Below are positions 47,549-57,083 of a DNA stretch of 64,000 bases, one piece after another. Within the stretch, counting starts at the first letter, position 1, and each line of letters starts with the position of its first letter. The notes under the pieces are model-generated. The model saw only the letters and a program-made list of their open reading frames with translations, did no database searches and was not told where the DNA came from. The stretch lies in assembly GCA_025360045.1 (NCBI GenBank), contig JANYCY010000065.1:24730-88729 (forward strand), written 5' to 3'. The stretch comes from Janthinobacterium sp. (GTDB lineage: Bacteria; Pseudomonadota; Gammaproteobacteria; Burkholderiales; Chitinibacteraceae). A program made the position numbers and the translations under genes.

Positions 47549-48052
47549 TCACACCTCTGTGGCTGCTTGTGCAAATGGCAAACCGCTTATTTGTGATAAA
47601 TCACCAGCCATTTGCTGCGCTTTAGCGATTCCTCGATGGCTGGCAGGGAAATATGCGAACACAAAACGACGAGTGGTTTCGCCATCTTCGCTATTAATCA
47701 GACTAAGCCACACGCTATCTCTGCCAAAAATATTAGGCTCTTGTGTCAGCTCTACCCGTTCAAAACCACTGATAGGCTCGCTTTTCCTCCATACCGGCAG
47801 CAGCCCCAGCAGCATGGTGCGGCGCTCCAAAATAGAGCCGTCGGTAAATTGCTCACTCGGCAGTGCCCAGAACATCAAACCCAAGACGATCATGGAATAC
47901 CAGAACACGCCAAAGAAGTGATTTTCAAAGTGCACCGAATCGATCAAGGGCTGGCCCCACCAAGCGGCAGCAAGCATCGCAATACCAAACATCCACCAGC
48001 TGGGCTTTGCTACGGCTCGGCTAATCAAAACCGACTTCAAACTAATTTCCAA
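47549..48052 (-). CDS. Small membrane protein of unknown function, downstream of pyrC
   Basis: A 167-residue protein. Two transmembrane segments at about 18-32 and 48-66 are followed by a soluble part with [20 protein letters not shown] and [20 protein letters not shown], which could fold as a PH-like domain. I do not recognise a family. Its start overlaps the last 16 bases of pyrC on the same strand, so it is co-transcribed, but no link to pyrimidine synthesis is evident. It ends next to the 5' end of rnpB. Confidence 0.75.
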   Translation of the reverse strand: MEISLKSVLISRAVAKPSWWMFGIAMLAAAWWGQPLIDSVHFENHFFGVFWYSMIVLGLMFWALPSEQFTDGSILERRTMLLGLLPVWRKSEPISGFERVELTQEPNIFGRDSVWLSLINSEDGETTRRFVFAYFPASHRGIAKAQQMAGDLSQISGLPFAQAATEV

Positions 48053-49071
48053 TGGATTTCTTCCCCAGCGCGTAAAGGCACTACATTGTGTTCACCAAAT
48101 GGATAGCTGTCCGGTACTTGCCAGCTTTCTTTGACCAGCGTCACCGTATCGGTGTTTTCTGGCAGGCCATAAAAAGCGGGACCATTTTTAGAGGTAAAGG
48201 CCTCTAATGAGTCCAGCGCGCCTACCGATTCAAACGCTTCGGCATATAGAGCCAAAGCAGCATGGGCAGAATAAATACCCGCACAACCACAGGCCGCTTC
48301 TTTGGTGTGCTTAGCGTGAGGTGCGCTATCGGTGCCCAGAAAGAATTTTTTGCTTCCCGATGTCACTGCAGCGAGGAGCGCACGTCTATGCTCTTCACGC
48401 TTCAGCACCGGCAGGCAGTAATGATGCGGACGAATTCCGCCAGTAAATAAAGCATTACGATTCATCAATAAATGCTGAGGTGTAACCGTAGCTGCAATAT
48501 TTGGCCCAGCCTTCAAGACATATTCAGCCGCCTGCTTGGTGGTGATATGTTCAAACACAATTTTTAACTTTGGCAGCCGCTGCTGCAATACCATCAGCAC
48601 GCTATCGATAAACGCCGCTTCACGATCAAACACATCCACCTGCGGATCGGTCACTTCACCGTGCACCAAAAATGGCAGGCCCAACTCGGCCATTTTTTCT
48701 AAGGCAGGCATGACTTTATCGAAGTTGGTCACGCCCGAATCTGAGTTGGTCGTGGCCCCAGCAGGGTAAAGCTTCACCGCTTTCACAAAGCCACTTTGCT
48801 TGGCCTTCACGACTTCTTCTGGTGTCAGATGATCAGTTAAATACAGCACCATCATCGGATCAAACTGCACACCTGCAGGCAGGGCTTCCAAAATTCGCTG
48901 GCGATAGGCAAATGCCGCATCCACCGTCGTGACGGGTGGTTTTAAATTAGGCATCACAATTGCACGGGCAAATTCTTGAGCGGTATGCGGCAAGACGGCG
49001 GCCATTAAATCGCCATCGCGTAAATGCAGATGCCAGTCATCAGGGCGGATAATTGTGATTGATTTGCTCAT
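48037..49071 (-). CDS. pyrC: Dihydroorotase, active homodimeric type
   Basis: A 344-residue zinc enzyme that cyclises carbamoyl aspartate to dihydroorotate, the third step of pyrimidine synthesis. The metal motif is intact (DDWH14-L-H16-LRDG). The carboxylated Lys lies in [13 protein letters not shown], further His ligands in LVHGEVTD and FEHITTKQ, and the catalytic Asp in GTDSAPHAK. Length and motifs fit the E. coli PyrC type. It complements the dead homologue beside pyrB at 6250-7527. Confidence 0.96.
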   Translation of the reverse strand: MSKSITIIRPDDWHLHLRDGDLMAAVLPHTAQEFARAIVMPNLKPPVTTVDAAFAYRQRILEALPAGVQFDPMMVLYLTDHLTPEEVVKAKQSGFVKAVKLYPAGATTNSDSGVTNFDKVMPALEKMAELGLPFLVHGEVTDPQVDVFDREAAFIDSVLMVLQQRLPKLKIVFEHITTKQAAEYVLKAGPNIAATVTPQHLLMNRNALFTGGIRPHHYCLPVLKREEHRRALLAAVTSGSKKFFLGTDSAPHAKHTKEAACGCAGIYSAHAALALYAEAFESVGALDSLEAFTSKNGPAFYGLPENTDTVTLVKESWQVPDSYPFGEHNVVPLRAGEEIHWKLV

Positions 49072-49135
49072 AAATGGATTCTCAATATTTCAGTATTGGT
49101 GAATGAGTAAGCGTTTTATAGTTTTTCTTGGTCAC

Positions 49136-49375
49136 TTAGCGTTTGCGAATCAAAAACAAAAATTTATCGTCTTGCGGCCAAGTCTCAATCAGCTCGTGCC
49201 CTGTTTGGCGGCAAAAAGCGGTGAAATCGGTCGGTGTGGCGGGGTCGGTACAGATCACATGTAGCACTTCACCACTTTGCATCGTGGCAAGCGCCTTTTT
49301 AGTGCGCAGGATAGGCAGCGGGCAATTGAGGCCGCTTAAATCGGCGGCTTGCTGGTGCTCTGGGCGGCTGGACAT
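49136..49375 (-). CDS. TusA-family sulfur carrier protein
   Basis: A 79-residue protein with the TusA/SirA/YeeD fold: DLSGLNCPLPILRTKKAL, where the Cys of CPxP carries the persulfide, then LHVICTDPATPTDFTAFC. It may take part in sulfur transfer for tRNA thiolation or related routes. It lies about 65 bases upstream of pyrC on the same strand. TusA proper cannot be told from its paralogues by sequence alone. Confidence 0.85.
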   Translation of the reverse strand: MSSRPEHQQAADLSGLNCPLPILRTKKALATMQSGEVLHVICTDPATPTDFTAFCRQTGHELIETWPQDDKFLFLIRKR

Positions 49376-49514
49376 GGATGTCTCCGAGCAAAAAAGATCT
49401 ATTGTAGCAAGCCCGACTAGTCATGCTGTAATCGCATGCAAGAAGCCGCAATTTATACGGCAGAAAAATCGCCCTTAGATGACAAAATACCAATTATTAA
49501 GTCCTTTACCGGAG

Positions 49515-49531
49515 CTTAAGTTTCGCTTCAT
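49515..49531 (+). promoter_or_regulatory. PmrA/QseB-type box upstream of PepSY-like gene 1
   Basis: CTTAAG-N5-CTTCAT fits the YTTAAK-N5-YTTAAK direct repeat bound by PmrA/QseB-class regulators with one weak position. An equivalent and better match lies at 51066-51082 in front of the paralogous gene. The likely regulator is encoded at 52136. Confidence 0.55.
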
Positions 49532-49581
49532 AGTGCTATGGTGAAATGCTCTTATTCATCCATATCACCAAGAGAAATCAC

Positions 49582-49857
49582 ATGAAAACGACTAGCTTAC
49601 TTGCCATCGCCACATTGGCCATTTCTTCATTTGTCATGGCCGGCAGCAACCTCTATTGCACCGATCATCCAAGAGCAGAGTGGATCGCCGGCAGCGATGC
49701 CCACGCTAAAATCGTTGCCATGGGCTACAAAGTGAAAGAATTTAAAGAATCAGGTAATTGCTATGAAATTGAAGGTTGGGATAAAACCGGCCAAAGAGTA
49801 GAGGTTTCCTTCGATCCAAAAACATTAGCTGTGGTGCGCTCTAAACTCGACGATTAA
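49582..49857 (+). CDS. Small periplasmic PepSY-like protein 1
   Basis: A 91-residue protein with a signal peptide (KTTSLLAIATLAISSFVMA), then CTDHPRAEWIAGSDAHAKIV, AMGYKVKEFKESGNCYEIEG and VEVSFDPKTLAVV. The pattern fits PepSY_2-type domains that are often linked to two-component systems and cytochrome b561. Two Cys could form a disulfide. It is paralogous to the gene at 51135, and its upstream DNA is also related, which points to a duplication. Confidence 0.8.
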   Translation: MKTTSLLAIATLAISSFVMAGSNLYCTDHPRAEWIAGSDAHAKIVAMGYKVKEFKESGNCYEIEGWDKTGQRVEVSFDPKTLAVVRSKLDD

Positions 49858-50106
49858 GACCAGCCATTGCAAAAATCAGGACGTAGCTTGCAACTCATTC
49901 GCAGCGCCCTCCTCTTACGGCAACAACAACTCAGTGCAATTTTGCTAGCCATGCAAGGTTGCACTTTTGCGTTGTCGCCTGCTCAACAGCCCCCTCTCTT
50001 TTACAAACTACTTACAATGCATTTATGCAAAAATACGCCTTGGCTAAAGCATGCGCTTTAAGAAGGGATACTCAATCCCCCTTCTGCCATACGTAAGGAT
50101 AAAACA

Positions 50107-51030
50107 ATGCCCCATACCCATCCCGCTTCCAACACTCGCGAGCATGCCCTAGCCGCCACCCGCAGCACTTGGGTCAGCGTGGCCGTCAATATTATTCTGG
50201 CCAGCGCGCAAATTGTGCTTGGCCTGTTTGCCCACTCGCAAGCGCTGATTGCTGACGGGATTCATTCACTCTCTGACCTTGTGGCCGATGGCGTGGTGCT
50301 TTTTGCTGGGCATCACAGTAAAAAAGATGCGGATGAAGATCACCCCTATGGTCACCAACGCTTTGAAACCGCTGCCTCGCTGATTATTGGCCTGATTTTG
50401 CTGGCAGTGGGCATAGGCATGCTTTGGGCTGCGTTTAATAAACTTGAAGCGCCTGAAACCATTCAAAAAGTACACATCATCGCGCTGTGGGTAGCGGGTA
50501 CGGCGCTGATTGCTAAAGAGCTGCTGTTTAGATACATGCTGAGTGTGGCCAAGCGGGTGAAATCCAGCATGCTGATCGCCAATGCTTGGCACGCCCGCTC
50601 GGACGCGGCATCGTCGCTGGTGGTGGGCCTCGGCATTATTGGTAATTTGCTGGGTTACCCGATTTTAGATCCGATTGCGGCGCTATTAGTGGGCTTTATG
50701 ATCAGTAAAATGGGCTGGCGTTTTAGCTGGGATGCCCTGCACGATTTGATGGACAGAGCCGCCGACGACGATGAAGTTCAAGCGATCAAACAAACGCTAT
50801 TAAGCACGCCGGGCGTGCTGGGTGTGCACGATCTGCGCACTCGCAAAATGGGCGACATGATTGTAGTGGATGCACATATTGAAGTAGAGGCGCTGATTAC
50901 CGTAGAAGCAGGCCACGATATCGCCGTTGAAGCGCGGCAACGCGTCCTGCAGCGGCACAGGGTGCTTAATTTAATGACCCATCTGGATCCATCCCAAAGA
51001 CCAGATTTAGATCATCAGCCCCCAGCCTGA
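50107..51030 (+). CDS. Cation diffusion facilitator (FieF-like Fe/Zn efflux)
   Basis: A 307-residue transporter with about six helices. The first metal site is in ALIADGIHSLSDLVADGVVL and the second in NAWHARSDAASSLVVG (H-x3-D), as in FieF/YiiP. A cytoplasmic metal-binding tail with VHDLRTRKMGDMIVVDAHIE completes the family. It would export divalent metals in exchange for protons. It lies between two PepSY-like genes, which hints at a metal-stress neighbourhood. Confidence 0.9.
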   Translation: MPHTHPASNTREHALAATRSTWVSVAVNIILASAQIVLGLFAHSQALIADGIHSLSDLVADGVVLFAGHHSKKDADEDHPYGHQRFETAASLIIGLILLAVGIGMLWAAFNKLEAPETIQKVHIIALWVAGTALIAKELLFRYMLSVAKRVKSSMLIANAWHARSDAASSLVVGLGIIGNLLGYPILDPIAALLVGFMISKMGWRFSWDALHDLMDRAADDDEVQAIKQTLLSTPGVLGVHDLRTRKMGDMIVVDAHIEVEALITVEAGHDIAVEARQRVLQRHRVLNLMTHLDPSQRPDLDHQPPA

Positions 51031-51065
51031 AACAGAAGGCCGCGATTTTCATTTAATACTTCAAG

Positions 51066-51082
51066 CTTAAGTCTCGCTTAAT
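51066..51082 (+). promoter_or_regulatory. PmrA/QseB-type box upstream of PepSY-like gene 2
   Basis: CTTAAG-TCTCG-CTTAAT fits the YTTAAK-N5-YTTAAK repeat exactly. It lies 53 bases before the start of the second PepSY-like gene, the first of a run that continues into cytochrome b561 and the two-component genes. Confidence 0.65.
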
Positions 51083-51134
51083 GATGCTGTGTTGAAATGC
51101 AATCTCTTCATCACACCACAACGAAGGAAACACC

Positions 51135-51404
51135 ATGAAAATCGCAGCCCTGATTGCAGTTGCCACCCTTGCCGCTTCTTCCCTAACCATGGCCAGTGCT
51201 AATTGCACACCCCACCCTAAGGCTGAATGGCTAAGCCCAAGTGACGCCCAAAGCAAGATTGTGGCGATGGGTTACAAAATCAAAAAATTCAAAACATCCG
51301 GCGAATGTTACGAAATCTATGGCTGGAACAAAGAAGGCAAAAAGGCCGAAGTCTATTTCGACTCCAAAACACTGGAAATTGTTAAATCTGAGATTGGTGA
51401 TTAA
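51135..51404 (+). CDS. Small periplasmic PepSY-like protein 2
   Basis: An 89-residue paralogue of the gene at 49582: signal peptide KIAALIAVATLAASSLTMA, then CTPHPKAEWLSPSDAQSKIV, AMGYKIKKFKTSGECYEIYG and AEVYFDSKTLEIV. GAAGGAAA precedes the ATG. It precedes cytochrome b561 and a two-component system on the same strand, a common grouping in which the PepSY protein is a regulated target. Confidence 0.82.
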   Translation: MKIAALIAVATLAASSLTMASANCTPHPKAEWLSPSDAQSKIVAMGYKIKKFKTSGECYEIYGWNKEGKKAEVYFDSKTLEIVKSEIGD

Positions 51405-51560
51405 TTGAGCTTTGGCACAAAAAAATACAGAGGAGTGGCCGTACCACTCCTCTCAATTTAAGAGCCAGTAGCAATAATTTTAGCCGCGGTGGTTTCTACC
51501 GATCGTCGCATAAAGCCGCTTCTACCAAAAGCATTACTGGCTTTCGAGAAGGATTCAATC

Positions 51561-52103
51561 ATGAATCGAGTCAAAGTTTGGGACCCGCTCGTGCGCATTT
51601 TGCACTGGAGCTTGGCCATTGCAGTTTTGGGCAATTTTTTGAATGAAGAAGGCGCTATTTGGCATCGTTGGGAAGGCTATGCCGCACTAGGAATTGTGTG
51701 CACGCGCATAATCTGGGGGTTTATTGGCAGCCGCCATGCCCGCTTTAGTGATTGGTTTCCTAGCCCTAAGCGTGTCATTCCCTATTTGCAAGCCATGCGC
51801 CGTGGCGAGCATCCGCGTTTTCTAGGCCATAACCCAGCTGGAGCCGTGATGATGCTGTTTTTATTGATCATGGTCTTAGCCATGGCCAGCACGGGTTATA
51901 TGATGGGAACTAACGCTTTTTTTGGGGAAGAATGGCTGGAAAAGCTACATGAGATACTGGCTTACACTTTATTAAGCGGCGTAGGATTGCATATTGCTGC
52001 GGCGCTTTTAGAAAGCTGCCGGCATAAAGAAAACCTGCCTGCAGCGATGATTCACGGCTATAAACGAGCAGAAATACCCGACATAAAAGAGGAACACAGC
52101 TGA
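51561..52103 (+). CDS. Cytochrome b561-type membrane haem protein
   Basis: A 180-residue protein with four transmembrane helices: VWDPLVRILHWSLAIAVLGN (His ligand in helix 1), a WHRWEGYAALGIVCTRIIWG segment, AVMMLFLLIMVLAMASTGYM and a last helix with LHEILAYTLLSGVGLHIAAA. These His positions fit a di-haem b561/Ni-Fe-hydrogenase b-type subunit. It may shuttle electrons between quinol and periplasmic acceptors. The ATG at 51561 has GAAGGA upstream. Confidence 0.88.
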   Translation: MNRVKVWDPLVRILHWSLAIAVLGNFLNEEGAIWHRWEGYAALGIVCTRIIWGFIGSRHARFSDWFPSPKRVIPYLQAMRRGEHPRFLGHNPAGAVMMLFLLIMVLAMASTGYMMGTNAFFGEEWLEKLHEILAYTLLSGVGLHIAAALLESCRHKENLPAAMIHGYKRAEIPDIKEEHS

Positions 52104-52135
52104 GGCTTCTTTGCTGTGCCTTATAAAGGATCTCC

Positions 52136-52801
52136 ATGCGCTTACTACTGGTTGAAGACGATGCCCTCCTCGGTGATGGCATTGCCGAGGGCTTAACTGA
52201 CGCAGGCTTTGTAGTCGACTGGTTAAAAGATGGCGAATCGGCAAGATTGGCGCTGATGACCGAGCATAGCTTTGATGGCGTAGTGCTCGATATTGGCCTG
52301 CCGCGTATGGATGGCTTACAGCTGCTGGCGTGGATACGCCGTGAACGCGGCCATCTGCCGGTGCTGCTGCTCACGGCCAGAGACAGCATTGAAGATCGCA
52401 TTAAGGGCCTCGATGCTGGAGCGGATGATTATCTGATCAAGCCCTTTGCCCTAGGCGAGCTGTGCGCACGGGTACGGGCCTTGGTGCGTCGCGGCAAAGG
52501 TAAACATGATGGTGAGCTGTGCTGGCAAGATCTGGTGCTCGATCCTGCTCATCAATCAGTGCGACAAGCAGACCAGATGCTCAACCTGACTGCGATGGAA
52601 TACCGCCTGCTGCATCTATTAATGGCGAACCATCCGCATTATTTATCGCGCCCTCAGCTCGAAGAAAAGCTTTACGGCTGGCAGCAGGATATTGAAAGCA
52701 ATACCCTCGACGTGCATCTCTCGCATTTACGCAAAAAGCTACACAATGTGGTGATCCGCAATGCCCGTAACCTGGGCTGGCGTTTGGAAGAAAAAGAATG
52801 A
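52136..52801 (+). CDS. Response regulator, OmpR/PhoB family (QseB/PmrA-like)
   Basis: A 221-residue regulator. The receiver has LLLVEDDALLGDGI, the phosphoacceptor in VVLDIGLPRMDG, LLLTARD and LIKPF with the conserved Lys. The C-terminal winged helix has LNLTAMEYRLLHLLM, SNTLDVHLSHLRKKL. It is closest in pattern to QseB/PmrA regulators. It overlaps the sensor kinase gene and probably binds the CTTAAG-N5-CTTAAT boxes at 49515 and 51066. Confidence 0.92.
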   Translation: MRLLLVEDDALLGDGIAEGLTDAGFVVDWLKDGESARLALMTEHSFDGVVLDIGLPRMDGLQLLAWIRRERGHLPVLLLTARDSIEDRIKGLDAGADDYLIKPFALGELCARVRALVRRGKGKHDGELCWQDLVLDPAHQSVRQADQMLNLTAMEYRLLHLLMANHPHYLSRPQLEEKLYGWQQDIESNTLDVHLSHLRKKLHNVVIRNARNLGWRLEEKE

Positions 52802-54120
52802 GACGTTGGCTACAAAGCGCATCACTCGCCACAAGACTAACGCTGCTGGTACTGTTACTCACCTCGCTCACTTGGGCCGCATTCAGCGCTGTTTTGCTTC
52901 ATGAAACCCACGATGAAGTCAGCGAGCTACTGGATAAACAACTCTATGTTTATACCGACCTACTCTGGCAAAGCTTGGGGGATGACGACGACTTACAATT
53001 CAATCAACACCGTAAGCCCGATCACCTACCTCGTGTGGCATTTAGCCTATACAGCAGCCATGGCAAGCTGCTCCTCTCCAGCAACGAACATGCATTGCCT
53101 TTTCAGCAAGAACCCGAAAAAAAAACCCGCACCATTCAGCTCGATGGCAATCACTGGGAAATTGCTGTTCGTCAGGATAATGAGCGACAGCTTATCGTCG
53201 GTGAGCCGCATCAAAAACGTGACAAACTGATTGATGAAATCGTTGCCTATGTGGGCATGACAGCGGGGCTGGCCTTAGCTATTTTATTGCCGCTGCTGCT
53301 GCTAGCCATTAGGCATGGCCTCATGCCGCTAAAAGCAGTCGATGCCGAGCTAGCCCGCCGCGCCCCCGATAATCTGGAAGCGCTCACATTAGCCGTACCT
53401 CGCGAAATTGCGCCGCTGCGTGATCGGCTCAATACGCTGTTTGCTCAAGTGAGCGCCACCTTAGAAAAAGAGCGGCGCTTTACCGCCGATGCGGCCCATG
53501 AGCTACGCACGCCACTGGCCGGATTACGCGTGCAAATCGAGCTAGCCCAAAGCAGCCCGCGTCCCGAAGCGCGTGAAAAAGCATTAAAGCAAGCCCTACT
53601 CGGCGTAGATAGGGGCACGCATTTGGTCGGGCAATTACTTGAACTAGCCCGCTTAGACTTTGCCGCCATTCACACCAATCAAAAAGTAGATATCGCACAG
53701 CTAGCCGAGCACGCCTTACAAGATGCAGGGCTGGCCCCCGAATGTTTGCTCACAGAAAATATCACCATTTGGCATGGTCACTCAGGGTTGTTGGCGCTGC
53801 TACTACGTAATCTGCTCGATAATGCCAAACGCTATGCCGGTGAAAATGCAGCCATCACGATTAAGATCAATCAAAATTCCATATGCATTAGTGATAATGG
53901 CCCCGGCGTTCCACCAGAGGTATTGGCCCGCTTAGGTGAGCGCTTTTATCGCCCGCTGGGCCAAAGCCAAACCGGTGCAGGGCTAGGTTTATCCATCGTC
54001 AATAGAATTGCCGAATTACACCAAGCCAGCATCAGCCTCGCCAGTGATCAAGGCTTTCAAGTCACAATCTGTCAGGGAAGTATTGGCCCGCCTAGCAAAG
54101 CCAAACCGGTGCAAGGCTAG
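52798..54120 (+). CDS. Sensor histidine kinase (QseC/PmrB-like), altered C-terminus
   Basis: A 440-residue membrane kinase. Helix 1 (about 12-32) and helix 2 (about 145-170) flank a periplasmic sensor; a HAMP-like linker and the H-box (ADAAHELRTPLAGL) follow. The ATPase domain has LLRNLLDNAKRYA (N-box), SDNGPGVP (G1) and GAGLGLSIVNRI (G2). The last residues (CQGSIGPPSKAKPVQG) differ from the expected end because the 3' part of the gene is partly duplicated at 54081-54218. The catalytic boxes are intact, so it is probably functional. Start overlaps the regulator stop. Confidence 0.9.
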   Translation: MRRWLQSASLATRLTLLVLLLTSLTWAAFSAVLLHETHDEVSELLDKQLYVYTDLLWQSLGDDDDLQFNQHRKPDHLPRVAFSLYSSHGKLLLSSNEHALPFQQEPEKKTRTIQLDGNHWEIAVRQDNERQLIVGEPHQKRDKLIDEIVAYVGMTAGLALAILLPLLLLAIRHGLMPLKAVDAELARRAPDNLEALTLAVPREIAPLRDRLNTLFAQVSATLEKERRFTADAAHELRTPLAGLRVQIELAQSSPRPEAREKALKQALLGVDRGTHLVGQLLELARLDFAAIHTNQKVDIAQLAEHALQDAGLAPECLLTENITIWHGHSGLLALLLRNLLDNAKRYAGENAAITIKINQNSICISDNGPGVPPEVLARLGERFYRPLGQSQTGAGLGLSIVNRIAELHQASISLASDQGFQVTICQGSIGPPSKAKPVQG

Positions 54121-54218
54121 GTTTATCCATCGTAAATAGAATTGCCGAATTACACCAAGCCAGCATCACCCTCGCCAGCGATCAAGGCTTTCAAGTCACA
54201 ATACGTCAGGAAAAGTAA
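54081..54218 (+). repeat. Partial tandem duplication of the sensor-kinase 3' end
   Basis: Bases from about 54098 to 54214 repeat 53964-54080 with few differences (offset 134). Read in the kinase frame of the second copy, it ends FQVTIRQEK and a stop, which looks like the original terminus. In the present gene the second copy is out of frame. It also supplies the AGGA ribosome-binding site for the next gene. Confidence 0.85.
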
Positions 54219-54219
54219 G

Positions 54220-55206
54220 ATGCCGCATCAACACGAACACCCGCACGATCTGCCCGGTGGGCATAACGAGCACCATGACCACACCTTTGATCATGCGCAT
54301 CACCATCACGACCATGGCAAGCCCAGCTCGCAAAAAAGGCTGCTGCTGGCGCTGATTATCACCGGTGGCTTTGGCATTGTTGAGTTAGTCGGTGGGGTGA
54401 TGACTGGCTCGCTAGCGCTGATTTCAGATGCAGGCCATATGTTTACCGATACCGCAGCGCTGCTGCTAGCTCTGATCGCCAATATCATCGGCCAACGCCC
54501 TGCCAACTCGGCCAACTCGGCCAACTCCTACGGCTATGCCCGTGCCGAGGTGATCGGCGCGCTGATCAATAGCCTTGTGATGATTGCACTGGTGGTATGG
54601 ATTGTGGTGGAAGCGGTCAGCCGCTTAATGAATCCTCAGCCCGTGAACGGCATGGGGGTGATGATTATTGCGGTGATTGGCCTGATTGTGAATATCATTT
54701 CGGCTTGGCAGCTCTCACACGATCACGACAATATGAATAGCCGCGCGGCGATGATTCATGTACTCGGTGATTTACTGGGATCGGTGGCGGCGATTACCGC
54801 GGGTGCGGTGATTTACTTTACTGGCTGGCAAGCGATTGATCCGATTCTATCGGTCGTTGTCTCAATGCTGATTTTGCGCTCGACATGGAATTTACTGCGC
54901 CAAGCCATCCATGTTTTAATGGAAGGCGTACCACAGCACTTAGATTTAGAAGAAATTGGTGGCGCACTGGCCGCAGAACAAGGTGTGGTTCAGGTCAATG
55001 ATCTGCATGTTTGGAATATATCTGGGGGCAAGGTAGCGCTATCTGCGCATATTGTGATCGAAAAGCCAGAAACATGGCCTTTGCAGCTGAAACACATTAA
55101 CCATATGCTAGACGAACGTTACGATATCCAACATATTACCCTGCAGCCCACATGGTTTAGTATTCGTCCCACGCGTAGTATTCCTATTCGCCGGATTCCA
55201 CACTGA
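54220..55206 (+). CDS. Cation diffusion facilitator with His-rich N-terminus (ZitB/CzcD-like Zn efflux)
   Basis: A 328-residue transporter. The first 35 residues are rich in His (clusters such as HAHHHHDHG). Six helices follow, with LALISDAGHMFTDTAALLLA and a second site in RAAMIHVLGDLLGSVAAI, the ZnT/CzcD pattern (HxxxD in both). A loop between helices 3 and 4 has a short repeat of Ala-Asn-Ser (SANSANS). It exports zinc or cobalt. ATG at 54220 follows AGGA; an open frame upstream lies in the duplicated kinase tail. Confidence 0.92.
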   Translation: MPHQHEHPHDLPGGHNEHHDHTFDHAHHHHDHGKPSSQKRLLLALIITGGFGIVELVGGVMTGSLALISDAGHMFTDTAALLLALIANIIGQRPANSANSANSYGYARAEVIGALINSLVMIALVVWIVVEAVSRLMNPQPVNGMGVMIIAVIGLIVNIISAWQLSHDHDNMNSRAAMIHVLGDLLGSVAAITAGAVIYFTGWQAIDPILSVVVSMLILRSTWNLLRQAIHVLMEGVPQHLDLEEIGGALAAEQGVVQVNDLHVWNISGGKVALSAHIVIEKPETWPLQLKHINHMLDERYDIQHITLQPTWFSIRPTRSIPIRRIPH

Positions 55207-55237
55207 CAAGCAGACAAACAATATTTTCAGGATAAAT

Positions 55238-55795
55238 ATGCAACGTTTATTTCTCATCCCCCTCCTTGCCTTGCCTTGCCTTGCCAACGCATCCGAATAC
55301 AGCAACACCGCCCCACCGGGGATAGAGCGCGATAGCGGAACCACTTTTTCACGCTTACTGAAAGACACGCCACTGCCTACGCCTGAAGAAAAAGAATTCA
55401 GCAAGCCAGACCCAAAGAAGCTCGAAAAGTGGCAGGAATTTATCGCCAATTACGATTCTAGGATGAATAAATTTGAAATCGCACTAGATGGAATTGCCGT
55501 AGGCCAAGACGACATTATTCGCTACGCCGTAGCCGTGACCAGCAAGGGCAGCAAGGTGAGAAATGTCAGCTTTGAAGGCATTGATTGCAAAACCAAACAA
55601 TACCGCAGCTACGCTTATTTAAGCGGCGATCAATGGCAAAACCTCAATCGCCCTTGGGAGCTGATCTTTAAAGATAAGCGCAATGGCTATCAATTCAAAT
55701 TGGCCAAAGAATTTTGCTGGGGCAGCTCGCCCACCACGGTAGAGAAAATCGTCGATTCAATGAGCTCGAACGAGCCGCTGAAGATTGTTCGGTAA
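55238..55795 (+). CDS. CNP1-like secreted protein
   Basis: A 185-residue protein with a signal peptide (QRLFLIPLLALPCLANA). The mature part carries EFSKPDPKKLEKWQEF, VGQDDIIRYAVAVTSKGSKV, RNVSFEGIDCKTKQYRSYAY and PWELIFKDKRNGYQF; this matches the CNP1-like family first noted in Neisseria. Function unknown; location periplasm or cell surface. It follows the zinc transporter by 30 bases and may be co-transcribed. Confidence 0.8.
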   Translation: MQRLFLIPLLALPCLANASEYSNTAPPGIERDSGTTFSRLLKDTPLPTPEEKEFSKPDPKKLEKWQEFIANYDSRMNKFEIALDGIAVGQDDIIRYAVAVTSKGSKVRNVSFEGIDCKTKQYRSYAYLSGDQWQNLNRPWELIFKDKRNGYQFKLAKEFCWGSSPTTVEKIVDSMSSNEPLKIVR

Positions 55796-55848
55796 AACAC
55801 ATAGAGCAAGAAGAGCTGGGCAAAATACACCGTTGCCCAGCCCACAAA

Positions 55849-56976
55849 CTACACGCCCATCAGCACCATATTATCGCGATGAATCAGCTCTGATTCATCG
55901 ATATAACCCAAGGCAGCTTCGATCTGCCCTGTGGGTAAACGCATAATACGGCGGGTTTCTGCCGCACTGTAATTTGCCAAGCCTCGGGCAATTTCTAAGC
56001 CGCTTGCATCCACACAGCTCACCACATCACCACGCAAGAAATCGCCAAGCGCTTCTTTTACGCCAATGGGTAGCAGACTAGAGCCTTGTAAACGCAGCGC
56101 CCTTACCGCGCCAGCATCCAGCACCACACTGCCTTTAAGCTGTAGATGATCGGCAATCCATTGTTTTTTAGCGGCGAGCGGCGTTGATTGTGCGGTTAGC
56201 TGAGTACCAATTCGCTCGCCTCGGGCAAGGCGTGCTAATACCTCGTGCTCACGACCACTGGCGATCACCGTCGATGCACCACTTCTGGCGGCGCGTTTAG
56301 CGGCGATAATTTTGGTATACATACCGCCCGTACCCACGCTAGAGCCTGCGCCACCCGCCATATCTTCTAAGCTAGCATCCCCTGCTTCGGCCTCTTCAAC
56401 CAGCTTCGCATCAGGGTTGGAGCGTGGATCGGCGGTATAAAGACCGGTTTGATCGGTCAGGATAATCAGCGCATCACCCTCGATCAAATTAGTGACCAAA
56501 GCGCCCAAGGTATCGTTATCGCCAAATTTAATTTCGGCAGTCACCACCGTATCATTTTCATTAATGATGGGAATGACCCCGAGATTCAACAGCGTCATCA
56601 GGGTAGAACGGGCATTAAGATAGCGAGTGCGATCGGCCAAGTCTTCATGCGTAAGTAAAATTTGCGCCGTTTTTAAGCCATAAGCGCGAAAAGCGCTCTC
56701 ATAAGCTTGGCACAGCCCCATTTGCCCTACTGCAGCGGCAGCTTGTTTTTCGTGCACTGAAGTCGGCTTTTGCGACCAGCCCAAACGCGCAACACCCTCG
56801 GCAATGGCGCCAGATGAGACCAGCACCACCTGTTTGCCCATTTTGGAGACTTCGGCAATTTCCTGCGCCCAGCGCAAAAGAGCGGCGTGATCTAAACCAC
56901 GGCCTTCATTGGTAACCAAGCTAGAGCCAACTTTCACCACAATACGGTGCGCGGCGTGAATAATGCTCTGAGACAT
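55849..56976 (-). CDS. proB: Glutamate 5-kinase with PUA domain
   Basis: A 375-residue enzyme that phosphorylates glutamate in the first step of proline synthesis. The amino-acid kinase domain has [32 protein letters not shown], the [20 protein letters not shown] site and [21 protein letters not shown]-terminal PUA domain (about 280-370) is present. I chose the second ATG (56976) because AAGGA lies seven bases upstream; the first is too close. No proA or obg lies in the window. Confidence 0.95.
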   Translation of the reverse strand: MSQSIIHAAHRIVVKVGSSLVTNEGRGLDHAALLRWAQEIAEVSKMGKQVVLVSSGAIAEGVARLGWSQKPTSVHEKQAAAAVGQMGLCQAYESAFRAYGLKTAQILLTHEDLADRTRYLNARSTLMTLLNLGVIPIINENDTVVTAEIKFGDNDTLGALVTNLIEGDALIILTDQTGLYTADPRSNPDAKLVEEAEAGDASLEDMAGGAGSSVGTGGMYTKIIAAKRAARSGASTVIASGREHEVLARLARGERIGTQLTAQSTPLAAKKQWIADHLQLKGSVVLDAGAVRALRLQGSSLLPIGVKEALGDFLRGDVVSCVDASGLEIARGLANYSAAETRRIMRLPTGQIEAALGYIDESELIHRDNMVLMGV

Positions 56977-57083
56977 AGCCATTTCCTTATGCGAGGATTG
57001 GCATTATACCGATATGACCGGATGTCAGATTAAGCAGTATCAAACGACTAAACCGCTACCCACTACTTGATGAGCTTGCCGCG

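Noticed and set aside
47191..47596. Short frames on both strands between the VOC gene and pyrC
   Set aside because: They lie within RNase P RNA, whose conserved segments explain the sequence.
49867..50061. A 64-codon plus-strand frame between the PepSY-like gene and the cation transporter
   Set aside because: No ribosome-binding site and no recognisable pattern; it lies in an ordinary intergenic gap.
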